Assembly (NCBI GenBank): GCA_012103075.1
Contig: JAAVLQ010000003.1
Coordinates: forward strand, 806,001 to 870,000
DNA from: Brucella cytisi
GTDB taxonomy: Bacteria > Pseudomonadota > Alphaproteobacteria > Rhizobiales > Rhizobiaceae
Reading direction: 5' to 3'
Length of the DNA stretch: 64,000 nucleotides
Under the pieces are notes generated by a model, which worked only from the letters and a program-made list of their open reading frames with translations, made no database searches and was not told where the DNA came from. Shown in pieces: positions 32,647-42,624 of this stretch. Every line of letters begins with the position of its first letter. Positions within the stretch are counted from its first letter, which is position 1. The position numbers were made by a program, and so were the translations under genes.

Positions 32647-32678
32647 CCCGTCGCTCTTTCCGCGGCGGGTTTTCTTTT
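32647..32678 (+). terminator. Rho-independent terminator after DUF1127
   Basis: CCCGTCG (32647) pairs with CGGCGGG ending at 32669 across a 9-nt loop, followed by a T-rich tract with one C. It is placed 95 bp after the DUF1127 stop. Confidence 0.8.
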
Positions 32679-32721
32679 GGTATTGCTTGCAGCGCAAGTG
32701 CAGTCGGAAGCAATCATCTTG

Positions 32722-32850
32722 TTGCATGTGAACTGTTTGCTGCAGAAGTTGATGCCCGTCGCAGAGCAAGAGTATGTCTGCAAGAGAAATCGCGCTCAAT
32801 CTCACGGATTTTTACGAAGCGCTTGAGGCGTTCAGACAGAAGAACTGATC
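32722..32850 (+). pseudogene. IS66 transposase remnant
   Basis: A short, degraded stretch reading HVNCLLQKLMPVAEQ and, one frame over, TDFYEALEAFRQKN. It matches the internal IS66 TnpC segment SERLLQKLMP...WRFYKALKAYRQKP encoded at 37090-37215, including near-identical DNA over the LLQKLMP codons. No ends or other parts remain. Confidence 0.6.
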
Positions 32851-33049
32851 TGATATGATCACTGGCTTCCGCAAGCACTTCAGACGCATCGTCTCAACTG
32901 CCGCTGGTATTTGGAGTCGGACAAGCGTTGGCGCGCGTGATGGGTCGCAAGCAATAGTTGCTCAACGTATTTGAACATCCGGAAAGCGACCTGATCCGGT
33001 GAGCCGGGCACGAGATAAGATGCAGCGGATTTCACCTGACGAGGATAGA

Positions 33050-33580
33050 ATGAGATTTCGAGAATGCTTCCTGTACGGCGCCGTGGGTTTTTCTGCGATG
33101 GTGTCATCATCCAAAGCACAGGAGGTTGAATTCGATCACACAAATCTGGACTTGGCGAAGCTGATTGAATGCCGTGCGACGGTCCCTGAATACAGTCGCC
33201 CGGGTACATGGTTGAAAATGGAGCCGCAGGCACTGGAGAAGCTCGGCTGGCAACAGGCTGACAGCGGCAATCAGTTCATAGAACATTATCGCCTCGATAA
33301 GCCGGTGGCCGTTTTCGAGACGCAGCCCAGAGATATTGCCTTTGCAGGCTACGCTTTACTTGCTGTCCTCGATCATGATGCGGAGCACGATCTGTCCAGA
33401 TTGCTCGGTGTCCCGACGCTCTTCGACCATTCGGGCGGGTTCGAACGGGTTATCACCGAGGGTACAGACGAATCCAATGCGTTGATCGCTGTAAAGACAC
33501 GTGTCAGCGTTCAGGTTTCTACGGTCGAAAAGATGATCCGGACAGATTCTCGCCGGGTGCACTTACAGTTTCAGTCTTGA
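33050..33580 (+). CDS. Putative secreted protein of unknown function
   Basis: An intact ORF of 176 residues. ATG at 33050 is preferred: GAGGA lies 5 bp upstream and MRFRECFLYGAVGFSAMVSS then SKAQ is a good Sec signal with an AQ cleavage site; an in-frame upstream start would hide it. The mature part (FDHTNLDLAKLIECRATVPE, LEKLGWQQADSGNQFIEHYR, YALLAVLDHDAEHDLSRLLG) is mixed alpha/beta without recognised motifs. A periplasmic location is inferred. No family was identified. Confidence 0.6.
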   Translation: MRFRECFLYGAVGFSAMVSSSKAQEVEFDHTNLDLAKLIECRATVPEYSRPGTWLKMEPQALEKLGWQQADSGNQFIEHYRLDKPVAVFETQPRDIAFAGYALLAVLDHDAEHDLSRLLGVPTLFDHSGGFERVITEGTDESNALIAVKTRVSVQVSTVEKMIRTDSRRVHLQFQS

Positions 33581-33829
33581 TGTACAGGGCAGACTGTGCC
33601 GCTGCGTAATGCCATTGACCAAAGTTTGCATATAAATTTTGGTCAGAACCGTAAAACCAGATGCCCGACTCAACATCTAAAAGCTCGACCGAATCCAAGA
33701 CCGGATCGCCAAGGCCGCACCGTCCGGGGTTTGGTCGCGGGCTGATTTTATCGACATCGGCACACCGAATGTCGTCGAAAAAGCGCTTCAGCCACTCGTG
33801 CGACACGGCGCCCCTATCGTGGTACAAGC
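33581..33829. other. Unassigned intergenic stretch
   Basis: About 250 bp between the secreted protein and the helicase remnant. ORFs on both strands are short and unlike protein families. Nothing else was seen. Confidence 0.4.
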
Positions 33830-34256
33830 CAGACATAAGGGGCTGAAGTCGACGATACGATCCTGCTTGATGTCAGAGAAGGTGATTACGGGGTGCCAAG
33901 CCAGATCGAGGACGACGAGCTGCTCAACCCGGGTCATGCCGAAGCCTGAAATGTTTGAGTATGTCGAGGAGCGCCGCCTTTTCTACATTGCGTTGACACG
34001 CGCAAGTCGTGGCGTGTTCCTGCTCACGAACAGCCGTAAACCATCCAGATCGGAAATCGCCGGGACAAATCTGCGTTTCGAGACCGTCGATGGCGGTCCC
34101 CTGCATCAATGTCCCACATGGGGCCGGGACAAGAGCAGTCAAAAATCGTACGTTAAGCCCGAACACACGATGAGACTGCGATCAGTTCCGGTTCGGGCCA
34201 AAACAACGCCCGGACGGCTACTTCCGCTGTCCGGATTGCCCCTGACCGATGTGTAG
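33830..34256 (+). pseudogene. UvrD-type helicase C-terminal remnant with zinc-ribbon tail
   Basis: About 140 codons of an SF1A helicase end: ARHKGLKST (motif V-like), TILLDVREGDYGVPSQIEDD, EERRLFYIALTRASRGVFLL (motif VI), then RFETVDGGPLHQCPT and, in another frame, FRCPDC, a partial zinc ribbon. Frame changes at about 33870, 33935, 34040 and 34110. All N-terminal motifs are absent. It differs from the helicase at 53230 and cannot be its missing end because the sequences do not overlap in the right order. Confidence 0.65.
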
Positions 34257-34429
34257 TGCCACGTTGAACCAAGTTCCCACGCTGATGTGGCGGCTTTCGC
34301 AGAAAGAAGAAAAGCCGCTGGACAAGTTCGGGCCAAACGGCCCCGACCCTGCTGCATAAAGCTGGTTACAACATCAACTCGATCGAGAATACCTTGCTCA
34401 TGAACAGCGGGGCGTACGGCGGACATGAT

Positions 34430-35247
34430 AGGTGAGTGGGACCTTAGAACGTGTTGACGTTTTAAGCGCCAGCGCCAGCCGCATTCATCTTGAAGCACTG
34501 CTGTCTCATCCCGGCAGCTGCTTTCTGTTTCAGTCCGGGCCATAGTCGGGCGGGTCCATCCAGACCGGTCGCCACCCCGCCAGTACTGCATCATGATCGC
34601 GCGTGCGTTGAAGCAGTTGTCAAATCGCCAGTCCGCCATGCGCAGCGGCAGCGCCTCATAGATGGGAACCGGCACGTCTTCCAGCACCGTCCGGAGTTCG
34701 AGCGCATTGAATTGCACCGTATAGCCTGCGGGGCAGTCCTCTTTCCCGAAGCGATGGGGGCGGGCCAGTTCCAGAAGCAGCCAGTCTCCATTCAGTCGGG
34801 GCGTTGACGAACAGATCACCCAGCGGCTGGGTCTGCGCGAAGCGCACGCCTGTCATGGTGCGCAGATCCGACACATCCCCTTCAGGCGCTCTTCGCCGCC
34901 CAACAGCTCTCGCTCCGCGTGGCTGCCTGCCGGGAGCACTATGTCTCCCCAGACAATGGCCTGCGGCAAGGTGAAATACCGTTGCTGCTGCAACTGCACC
35001 TCATGGCGCTCCCGCTGGTAATCAGCCCACACAAACTGCACCCACATCAGCGCCGTTGATATGGGCAGCACCGACAACAGCATAGCCCCTGTCCATTGCC
35101 ATGCACGTAATGGCGAGCGCGCCGTGCCGCGGAGCTCATGCCAACGCCTCCCCCCCCCCACCAAGACAGCAGCACGACCGCGATGAGGATCGCCAGCAAA
35201 ATCAGTAGATTGCCAACGGCGGCAGCCCCTTCGGCTCCGGGAATCAT
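34430..35247 (-). CDS. Putative inner-membrane protein
   Basis: About 270 residues with frame changes near 35140 (run of eight or more C) and 34850. ATG at 35247 opens AAAVGNLLILLAILIAVVLL, a clear transmembrane helix; a second follows (TGAMLLSVLPISTALMWVQF). The rest is periplasmic-like: YFTLPQAIVWGDIVLPAGSH, GDWLLLELARPHR, FNALELRTVLEDVPVPIYEA, MADWRFDNCFNA. The C-terminus is uncertain. No family was recognised. No operon partner is evident. Confidence 0.5.
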
Positions 35248-35429
35248 GAAACACCTCTCCGAGGTGGGTTAACACCACCACGGTGCGTAACCCTCATGGC
35301 CAAACTGCCACCCATCGACTGATCGCTTGCGTTATTATTTTTGCAGTGCAGTGCTGTCTGATACCTTGACCAGATGCAGTTCCGGGCGCTGAGTAAGTAT
35401 TTTGGACGACTGCAACGGTTCGCTTGTCA

Positions 35430-35560
35430 TTCATTTTTCCAACGTTTTTGGCAGTCTGATCCCGAATGCGCATGATCGTTTGCCGACCGGTGGCAAATTT
35501 CCGCGCAATAGCTGAAATACTTATTCCTGCTACCAGATCGGTGTGACACACGCAGCAACT
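35430..35560 (-). pseudogene. Serine-recombinase C-terminal HTH remnant
   Basis: About 40 codons reading VAGISISAIARKFATGRQTI then MRIRDQTA, which matches the C-terminal DNA-binding helix-turn-helix of Hin/resolvase-type recombinases. The catalytic domain is absent. It lies in a gene-poor stretch (35248-35857) with no other supported feature. Confidence 0.45.
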
Positions 35561-35857
35561 TAATCGACAAAGCGCCGAATGACCGGGTCTACGTTGCCTG
35601 CACAGCTGCACGAAGCCTACAGTCGATCTCCCAGAGGTTGATCGTGTCGCCCGGAAACAATTGCTCTACGGGCGCCGGGTCGCACGATACCGAACGCGTT
35701 TCGCGTCTAAAGTTATGCGCCCGGATCCCGGTCCAGAAAAGCGCCAATGTCCTGTCGGCGGTAAAATGGCAGGATGCTCCTTGGGAAACAACGCCAATAG
35801 GTGGATCAAGATCTCAAGCGAACGAACATCCGCAAGCGCGTTGTACGCCCCCGCTTA
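35561..35857. other. Gene-poor stretch left of the IS66 element
   Basis: About 300 bp without a supportable gene. Short plus-strand ORFs here have no family-like content. Confidence 0.4.
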
Positions 35858-37718
35858 GTAAGTGGGGCAAATTCGGTGGCGGTTCGTCTAGCTGCCCGGC
35901 ATTGAAGTGTGCATAAAGGCAGTATTCGGGAGAAGGTTCTGGCCTCGGGGATTCCCCAGCTAGGGCAAATCATGCTTCGATTCCGTCATGACCAAACGGC
36001 CCCTCTCCCGAGCATGCCGACACGCTTTCGCTGAAGGCGCTGCGCGGTTTGGTGACAGGCCTTGTCGATCGGGTCGAAGTTCTGTCCGCTGAGGTCAAGG
36101 AACTGCGTGAGAAGAACGAGATCCTGCGTGATGAGATCGCCCGCCTCAAAGATCTGCCGCCTCGACCACCGTTTCGCCCGTCCGGCATGGACAAGGCAAC
36201 GGACGCCGTGTCCACAGACAGACCGCGGCCGAAGAAACCCCGCGGACCAAAGGTCGATGTGAAGCGGATCAGCCGGGAAAAGATATTGCGGATCAATCCG
36301 CCGGCGGGATCACGCTTCAAAGGATACCGGAGTTGCATCGTCCGCGAGCTCGTGCTGATGGCCGAGATCGTGCGATACCGCCGCGAGTGCTGGATCACAC
36401 CGGAAGGAAGGAGAATTCTGGCACCGCTTCCCGCCGGGGTGGTCGGCGGGTATGGCGCCAACCTCAGGCGGCTTTTGCATGATGCTGCATGCGCAGGGGC
36501 AGGTCACGACGCAGCGGCTAACAACGTTGCTCAATGATATCGGTGTCGACGTATCGAAGCGTCAGGTCGTGCGGCTTCTAACCAGAGGAATGGATGGGAT
36601 GGCCCGGCTGCCGAGGATTCAGCAGTGCTGCATGCCGGCTTGGTGTCGTCCGACTACATCACCGTCGACGACACCGGAGCACGTCATTTCCATAATCCGT
36701 GTTACGCCACACAGATCGGCGGCCCGAACTTCACCGTTTTCCGTACCACGCTATCGAAGTCACGCCTCAACTTTCTGAGCTTGCTGCGCGGCAATTATCA
36801 GGACTACGTGCTGAACGACGCGGCCTTCGATTATCTGGATCAGCGATATGGCACCGACCCCGCCATCGTGGCCGGGCTGCGAACTCGAACACCGCAGCAC
36901 TTCTGCAATGAGGTCCCGTTCCTTCACTATTTGGCTAACAAGGGTATCGACATCTTCGACACGGAGAAGACCCGCCCGCTCGCCGAAGCGGGCATCTGGG
37001 GTGCGATCCGCCATCATGGCCTGATCGGCAACGCGATCATCGTTTCCGACGATGCCGGCCAGTTCCGCGTCGGCACTCATGCGCTATGTTGGGTTCATTC
37101 CGAACGATTGCTGCAGAAATTGATGCCGGCGACGCCCGGACAGGTAAAACAGGTCGAGACCATCCGGGACCTGATCTGGCGTTTCTATAAAGCGTTGAAG
37201 GCCTATCGGCAAAAGCCGGATGCGCGGCTCGCTGCCGGTCTCGAAGCGAGATTCGACCGCATTTTTGCGATCCGCACCGGCTATGACGATCTCGACAAGC
37301 TCCTGTTGCGGTTGTCGCGCCGCAAGGCCGAGCTGTTGCGGGTGCTGGACCGCCCGGAAATCCCGCTCAACACCAACGCTTCGGAAAACGATCTGCGCAG
37401 CTTCGTCATCAAGCGGAAGATCTCTGGCGGCACAATGAGCCGTGACGGCCGCATTGCCCGCGATACGCTGCTTGGCCTGATGAAGACGTGCCAGAAGCTG
37501 GGTCTATCGTTCTGGCACTATCTGGGCGACCGGCTGGAGATCGGCAGTCCGGAGCCGACCCCGCCGCTCGCGACATTGATCGCGGCCCGGGCCTCAACAC
37601 TCCCCTCCCCTTTCGAACCGGGAACGCTGACCGCTCGCAAAATCAGTGCAGCAGCGCGCATCGGGCCTGCCGAAATTGCCTACGCGTTCGACACTGCCAC
37701 CGAATTTGCCCCGCTTAC
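35858..37718 (+). mobile_element. IS66-family insertion sequence with both terminal repeats
   Basis: The left end at 35858-35880 (GTAAGTGGGGCAAATTCG...) and the right end at 37696-37718 (...CGAATTTGCCCCGCTTAC) are 23-bp inverted repeats with one mismatch. The 1861-bp interval holds a single TnpC-type transposase. The 8-bp flanks differ, so no target duplication survives. The element lacks tnpA and tnpB, as do several IS66 subgroups (ISBst12-like). Confidence 0.85.
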
Positions 37719-37779
37719 CCATTCTGACGCAAAATGCGGTGTCGATTATCATATTGGAAAATATATGCTTTTTTCATGA
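35988..37779 (+). CDS. IS66 family transposase (TnpC)
   Basis: About 545 residues with shifts near 36003, 36480 and 36615. It starts with a leucine-zipper coiled coil (RVEVLSAEVKELREKNEILR, DEIARLKDLPP), then the zinc-finger-free linker, the catalytic core (YITVDDTGARHFHNPCYATQ, IIVSDDAGQFRVGTHALCWV, HSERLLQKLMP) and the hallmark ends NTNASENDLRSFVIKRKISG, GGTMSRDGRIARDTLLGLMK and GLSFWHYLGDRL. DDE residues fall in VDDTG, VSDDAGQF and NASENDLR. In the present reading the frame runs past the right inverted repeat to 37779, so the real stop near 37610 is probably masked by an indel. Confidence 0.85.
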
Positions 37780-38595
37780 TACTAAAGCGAATAAGGCCAT
37801 AACTTTTGTCAGGCTGACGGTCAGAATTCGCTCTCTTGGTAAGGTATTTGGCGAGGAAGGGGAACTTTTGTCGACCGCGCAGGCGGCTTCTCTTCGCAGC
37901 CTTAAAGCTACCCTGATTTGGTTAAGAAATCCACCCCTGAGCTGAACGATGAGGATTTGCCTCGGTACCGGAAAACAAAAACCCCAGCCCCGAAAGATAA
38001 GCGACGACGTATCCTGATGCGAAGTACAGATGATGAAACCCGGCCCCAGCATTCCCGGATGAAGTGGGTATTTCATTCATGGACATAACGCGGGACATCC
38101 AAAGTTTTCAAGCTAGCCTGTTGCCGACCGCGTCAACGCGAGACGGACCACTTGGCCCGCATCAGCCAGAACAATGTCAACCGGACCCACTGACCGATTA
38201 ACGACGTGCTCAAGTGAGATACCGCCTGCACATTCGTATCAAAAACAAAGAGGATACCAAATGGTAGGTCATCTGCCTTGTTGCATGACGGTTTCATATA
38301 AAAATTGTCATAAGTCGACCGTCCACAACGGATCTCGTCATAATTTCAAAGTTAACCACCCGCTGGTGACGCAGCCGCCAACCGGCCTTATTCAGTGTTC
38401 ACCGCCATACCCCGCCTCGGGCCGTCGCTGAGCCGCCATCGCGGACTACTGCAAGTTCGCCAAACAATTTCGAATGTAAGCAGTAATTAATGAATCGCCA
38501 GTCCATGCGCTGATTGCATTGGAATTCTAACTGGACCAAGCCTTCCAAAGTCGACGTAAAGCAAACAGATGGCTCCCTGAATGTGTGGCGTTAGT
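37780..38595. other. Gene-poor region between IS66 and repA2
   Basis: A fragmentary coding-like stretch at about 37860-38085 (STAQAASLRSLK, then ELNDEDLPRYRKTKTPAPKD and KRRRILMRSTDDETR) may be a gene end displaced by the insertion. The rest, to 38595, shows no gene on either strand. Confidence 0.4.
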
Positions 38596-38650
38596 TTTGT
38601 CAGCCGTTTTTATTCGGAAAAAGCAGCTATGGTTCAATGGATTAGGGGAA
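38596..38650 (+). repeat. Direct repeat flanking repA2, left copy
   Basis: TTTGTCAGCCGTTTTT at 38596-38611, followed about 20 bp later by GGTTCAATGGATTAG. The exact 16-mer recurs at 40013-40028, between repA2 and repB2, also followed by a similar GTTTCAATTGGTTAG. Two copies on either side of repA2 suggest a partition or regulatory site of this cassette. Confidence 0.5.
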
Positions 38651-38748
38651 CTGAAGGGTTGGCCTCGCGTGCAAACGTTAGGAAATCCGCTCTAGTTCGT
38701 TAAGTCTTTCTTAACCTTAATTTCCTTGCAGTAATGCCAGAATCGGAC

Positions 38749-38797
38749 ATATAGTTGCGAAAATATACAGACATCGCAGATTTTTGCGAAACTATAT
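38749..38797. promoter_or_regulatory. Inverted repeat before repA2, probable RepA operator
   Basis: ATATAGTTGCGAAAATATA (38749-38767) and TTTTTGCGAAACTATAT (38781-38797) are imperfect inverted repeats ending 10 bp before the first repA2 start codon. RepA proteins repress their own promoters through such repeats. A similar TTTTTCGCAAATT lies before repA1. Confidence 0.55.
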
Positions 38798-38806
38798 TCA
38801 GCAAGG

Positions 38807-40008
38807 ATGACAGTTCTTAAAATGAACGAACAGATTGCAACTCGTTTCGACCACGAAATCGCGCACCGGGGCTTGAAGATTTCGAGTGCGCTGAACATGT
38901 TGCGCACCCAGCAGTACCCGCCGGACGCTCGGAAAGGTTTGCGGAAGTTCCAGTTGGCGGAAGTGGCTGATCTGATTGGCGTCACGCAATCTCATTTACG
39001 TCAGATACATAGCGAAGGAAAGGGACCTGAAATTGAAACAATTTCGGGTCGTCGCTATTACACCGCTCAGCAAATGCTCGAACTTCGATCGTATCTTGAA
39101 GACAATAAGAAGTCCGATAAGCGAATTTATCATCCTCAACGAAGGCCGGGGAATCTCTCCGTGTTCTTTCTGTTGTCAATTTTAAAGGCGGTTCTGGCAA
39201 AACGACAACAGCAGCCCACCTTGCTCAGTATCTCGCGCTTACCGGACACCGTGTTCTGGCTATCGATCTGGATCCCCGGGCCTCTTTGACATCCTTGTTC
39301 GGTATACAGCCCGAACTCGATGAGATTGCCTCTTTATATGAGGCTCTACGCTTTGATGACGAAAAAGCCAATCGCAGACGTTATTCAGACCACAAACGTT
39401 CCCAATCTGCATGTAATTCCTGCTAATTTGCTACTGCAGGAATATGAGTACGATGTTCCCCTCGCCATTTCCGGCAAGAAGGGCGACGAGGGACGGCTGT
39501 TTCATCTGCGTATTGTTAATGCGCTCAAGCAAATCGATGATGATTATGACGTAGTGGTTATCGATTGCCCGCCTCAGCTGGGATATCTCACGATTACAGC
39601 CCTGATGGCATCTACTGGCATCCTTATTACCATCCATCCGCAAATGCTCGATATCATGTCGATGTCCCAGTTCCTGCAGATGCTGGGCGGCATTATGACT
39701 TCGGTTGCCGATGCCGGCGCCGAAATCAGAATAAAGTGGTTCCGCTATCTGGTCACGAGATTTGAACCTACCGACATCCCCAAGCCCAGATGGTCGGGTT
39801 CATGCAATCGATGTTTGCGCAGAACATGTTGAAGAATCATGTTCTGAAATCCACAGCCATATCAGATGCCTCCATCAAGAAGCAGACACTATACGAAGTG
39901 GAAAAAGCGGATTTCGTCCGGTCCACTTACGAACGTGCGATGGAGAGCCTCAACGCGACGAATGGCGAAGTGGCCGAGATTGTTCACCGGGCATGGGGCC
40001 GGAGATGA
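38807..40008 (+). CDS. repA: RepA2, ParA-type partition ATPase of cassette 2
   Basis: About 400 residues. Two in-frame starts are possible (38807, 38822); no clear ribosome site decides. The N-terminus TRFDHEIAHRGLKISSALNM leads to the HTH (KFQLAEVADLIGVTQSHLRQ). After a shift near 39170 the Walker A FKGGSGKTTTAAHLAQYLAL appears, then VLAIDLDPRASLTSLFGIQP, VVIDCPPQLGYLTITALMAS and the RepA tail NHVLKSTAISDASIKKQTLY. Shifts near 39310 and 39785 complete the protein. It is clearly diverged from RepA1 in the N-terminal third, as expected for a compatible second replicon. Confidence 0.9.
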
Positions 40009-40012
40009 TTTA

Positions 40013-40066
40013 TTTGTCAGCCGTTTTTTTCGCACTTTCTGTTGTTGTTTCAATTGGTTAGAGAAT
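40013..40066 (+). repeat. Direct repeat flanking repA2, right copy
   Basis: Second copy of TTTGTCAGCCGTTTTT (40013-40028), followed by GTTTCAATTGGTTAG and TTTGAAC. It lies in the 80-bp gap between repA2 and repB2. The gap is unusual here because repA1 and repB1 overlap. Confidence 0.5.
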
Positions 40067-40088
40067 TTGAACCATAAGGATGGCGCCA

Positions 40089-41081
40089 ATGTCACGTAAA
40101 ACCCGTTCGCAAATCTCGATATCGCGTCGATTACAGGCGAGAATCCGGTTGCAAAACCGGGCTACGGAATGACAGGGGCTGCCAAGACCGTTGTACGTTC
40201 AATCGAGGAAATGGCTGAAAACACCAAACGTCTGATGGAAGGGGAAGCAATCATTGAGATTGATCCACAACACCTCGACGTTTCGTTTGCCGCTGACCGT
40301 CTGTCCGAAGACGACGCGGAATACAGTGAACTGAAAGAAGCTATCCGGGAGCAGGGGCAGTCGTCACCAATTCTTGTTCGTCCCAATCCGCAACATAGCG
40401 AACGGTATATGGTTGTATTCGGTCACCGACGTGCCCGGGTAGCTATGGATCTGGGCATTCCGGTAAAAGCGGTTGTAAAAACTCGATGATATTTCATCTG
40501 CGATCGCACAGGGGGACAGGAGAACTCGGCACGATCGAATTTGTCGTTCATTGAACGCGCGTATTTTGCTCAGAATCTTCTCTCAAACGGGATGGGCAAG
40601 GATGTTGTGAAATCGGCCATCGGTATCGATGATGCAATGCTGTCGAAAATGCTGAGCGTTGCGGAAACCGTTCCTTCAACGATGATGATGGCTCTTGGCG
40701 CATCCAAAAAGATCGGACGTGACAAATGGCTGTCGCTACGACAGATCATCCTCAATCCCGCCTTTCTCGACGTGGCTCTCGAACGCATTGCTACGGACGA
40801 TTTTATGTCTCTTCAAGAGAACGAGCGGTTTGATGCTCTGCACGACTACCTCAGGAAATACAGTACGCGCTCGTCCGCGAAGAATCCGTCGAAGACTGTA
40901 TCTGAAAAACGTGGTCGTCATCGGATAGATCCGTCAGCCTGTCCATGAAGGAGAAGGCAAAGAAGGTTACTGCTGAATTTTCCAGTCAGGAAGCCGGGCC
41001 GTTCAGCAACTGGCTAACGAACAATCTGGACCGGCTGTTTGAAGAGTACCAACAGTCAAAACAACGTAATAACGGAGACTA
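40089..41081 (+). CDS. repB: RepB2, ParB-type partition protein of cassette 2
   Basis: About 330 residues with shifts near 40105, 40485 and 40875. ATG at 40089 has AAGGATGG upstream. Conserved segments: AIIEIDPQHLDVSFAADRLS, ELKEAIREQGQSSPILVRPN, YMVVFGHRRARVAMDLGIPV, LSFIERAYFAQNLLSNGMGK, DDAMLSKMLSVAETVPSTMM and the end SNWLTNNLDRLFEEYQQSKQ. This is the ParB/RepB fold with the GHRR box. A near-palindrome CCGGTTGCAAAACCGG lies at 40145-40160, at the same relative place as the parS inside repB1. Confidence 0.87.
40145..40160. promoter_or_regulatory. Possible degenerate parS inside repB2
   Basis: CCGGTTGCAAAACCGG has perfect 6-bp arms around GCAA, near codon 20 of repB2. Its placement mirrors the internal parS of repB1, but the sequence is not the usual 16-bp form, so the call is weak. 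Confidence 0.3.
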
Positions 41082-41091
41082 ACCCGCAAAA

Positions 41092-41144
41092 GAAAAAGGC
41101 CCCCAAAACGTTTCCGTCGTGGAAGCCTCTCTCAATCTGTAGCA
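41092..41144 (-). ncRNA. repABC antisense RNA (ctRNA) of cassette 2
   Basis: Same layout as in cassette 1. Minus-strand TTGACA (41179-41174), 17-bp spacer, GATTCT (41156-41151), then a start near 41144. The terminator hairpin (AGGCTTCC...GGGGGCC) and a T-rich run end near 41092. The promoter and terminator arms are nearly identical to those of cassette 1; the differences cluster just 3' of the promoter, in the 5' loop. Confidence 0.8.
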
Positions 41145-41238
41145 AGTCTGAGAATCGCATTTCTACGAATCGCTGTCAAGAGTCGTGAACGTCATTTTGA
41201 CGGGTAGTTTTCTTTTGCCTTTTGAAAGGTGAAAGGCA

Positions 41239-42443
41239 GTGCAGATTCTAGCTAATGTCACGTCTACTTTTAGTGGGCGCACGATGACGCTCGCCCAATT
41301 GAAGGCAAATTCAACGAGAAAAGGCGCGGACCGTACCGTCAATCGGTGGACAGTTTACAAACAGCTTTGTATCGCAAAGTCCCAATTCAGCGTGAACGAC
41401 CGTTGTCTCGCAGTATTGTATTCACTGCTTTCATTCTACCCCACGATGAAATCAGCGAGAAAACCGGACTTGTCGTATTTCCATCCAATCGTCAGATATC
41501 TCTGCGCGCGCACGGCATGCCTGAATCGACGCTTCGCAGGCATCTGTCATCTCTGATTGATGCTGGATTGATCACAAGACGAGACAGCCCCAACGGTAAA
41601 CGCTATGCATACAAGACCGGGAAAGGGGAGGTCGAGGAGGCTTTTGGCTTCTCCTTCGCCCCACTGCTTGATCGTGCAGAAGAGATCGCGCGTACTGCGG
41701 AAGAGATTGAAGCAGCGGTGCTTCTTTCAAAGCGCACGCGCGAACAGATAACTCTACACCGGAGAGATATATCCCAGATTGTCGAAATTGCTCTGGTCGA
41801 AGACAAATCGGGGCCGTGGATCGAGATACTGGGTCGGTTCCGTACAATCGTTGACGCGATACCACGACGGGCAAACCAGACGGAGCTCGAGCTCATTCTG
41901 GACCAATTGGCCCGTTTGCGCTCAGAGATCGATAACTTGTTGAAATACAAGGACAATGAACAAGTTTTGAGCGCCAAACATGCTCAGAATGAGCGGCATC
42001 TTATTGAATCAAAACCTGAATCACTTACTGATTCAAAAATATAAATGAATCTGAATTGAATTTGACGTCTTCACCGGTAGCGCCCCTCTATCCAGCATGG
42101 GTTCCATTCCTTTGCCTGCTGGTATTTCGTTAGACACGGTACTCAGAGCATGTCCCGATATACGGGACTATGCTCTCGGAGAACTCAGCTCCGGAATGGT
42201 CTTATCGCAGCCAGCCACATTGTGTCCGGATTCCTCGGCATTGCTCAAACTATATACAAGGAAGCCCGGAGTATAATGGGGTTGGAATCCCTTTCGATAG
42301 TGATCGCGTGTCTACTCCAGCGAGCCGACGATATCAAATGCCCCGCCGCCTATCTGCGTTCACTGGTGCAAAAAGCGAAGGAAGGACAATTATCCATTCA
42401 AAATCTACTGATGGCCGGCTTGAAGCCTAAACCCGCCCGGTGA
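41239..42443 (+). CDS. repC: RepC2, replication initiator of cassette 2
   Basis: About 400 residues with shifts near 41445, 42046 and 42180. A GTG start at 41239 has GAAAGG upstream. Conserved segments: [115 protein letters not shown] and YLRSLVQKAKEGQLSIQNLL. It is closely related to RepC1 throughout, so the two cassettes probably share recent ancestry in repC and the ctRNA. Confidence 0.88.
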
Positions 42444-42468
42444 GCATCGTGTTCGAACAAAAGTATCA

Positions 42469-42600
42469 TGCCTCTGACAGATACAGAGATAAGGGCCTGG
42501 GGCGCGAGTGGGGGAAGGCGCGAGCAGAGAACAGATCACGCCTTCCAAACTATCGGGCCAAGGTCATGCACTTCGTGGTGCAGTAGTCGTGGTGCAGGAT
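42469..42600 (+). pseudogene. Integrase N-terminal scrap
   Basis: A start-like MPLTDTEIRAWGASGGRREQ resembles the DUF4102/Arm-binding N-terminus of tyrosine integrases (MPLTDTEIR...). The sequence after that is not integrase-like. This is the only supportable content of the 180-bp gap between repC2 and the SyrB-like gene. Confidence 0.35.
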
Positions 42601-42624
42601 GCCCGGCTTAACCTTAAGCGGTAT

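Noticed and set aside
33519-33836. A minus-strand ORF of about 105 codons before the helicase remnant
   Set aside because: It partly overlaps the end of the secreted-protein gene and shows no family resemblance.
35847-35870. A palindrome CCCCGCTTAGTAAGTGGGG at the IS66 left end, read as a second abutting element
   Set aside because: Only about 9 bp of the outer arm match a terminal repeat, and no further IS sequence is present to the left.
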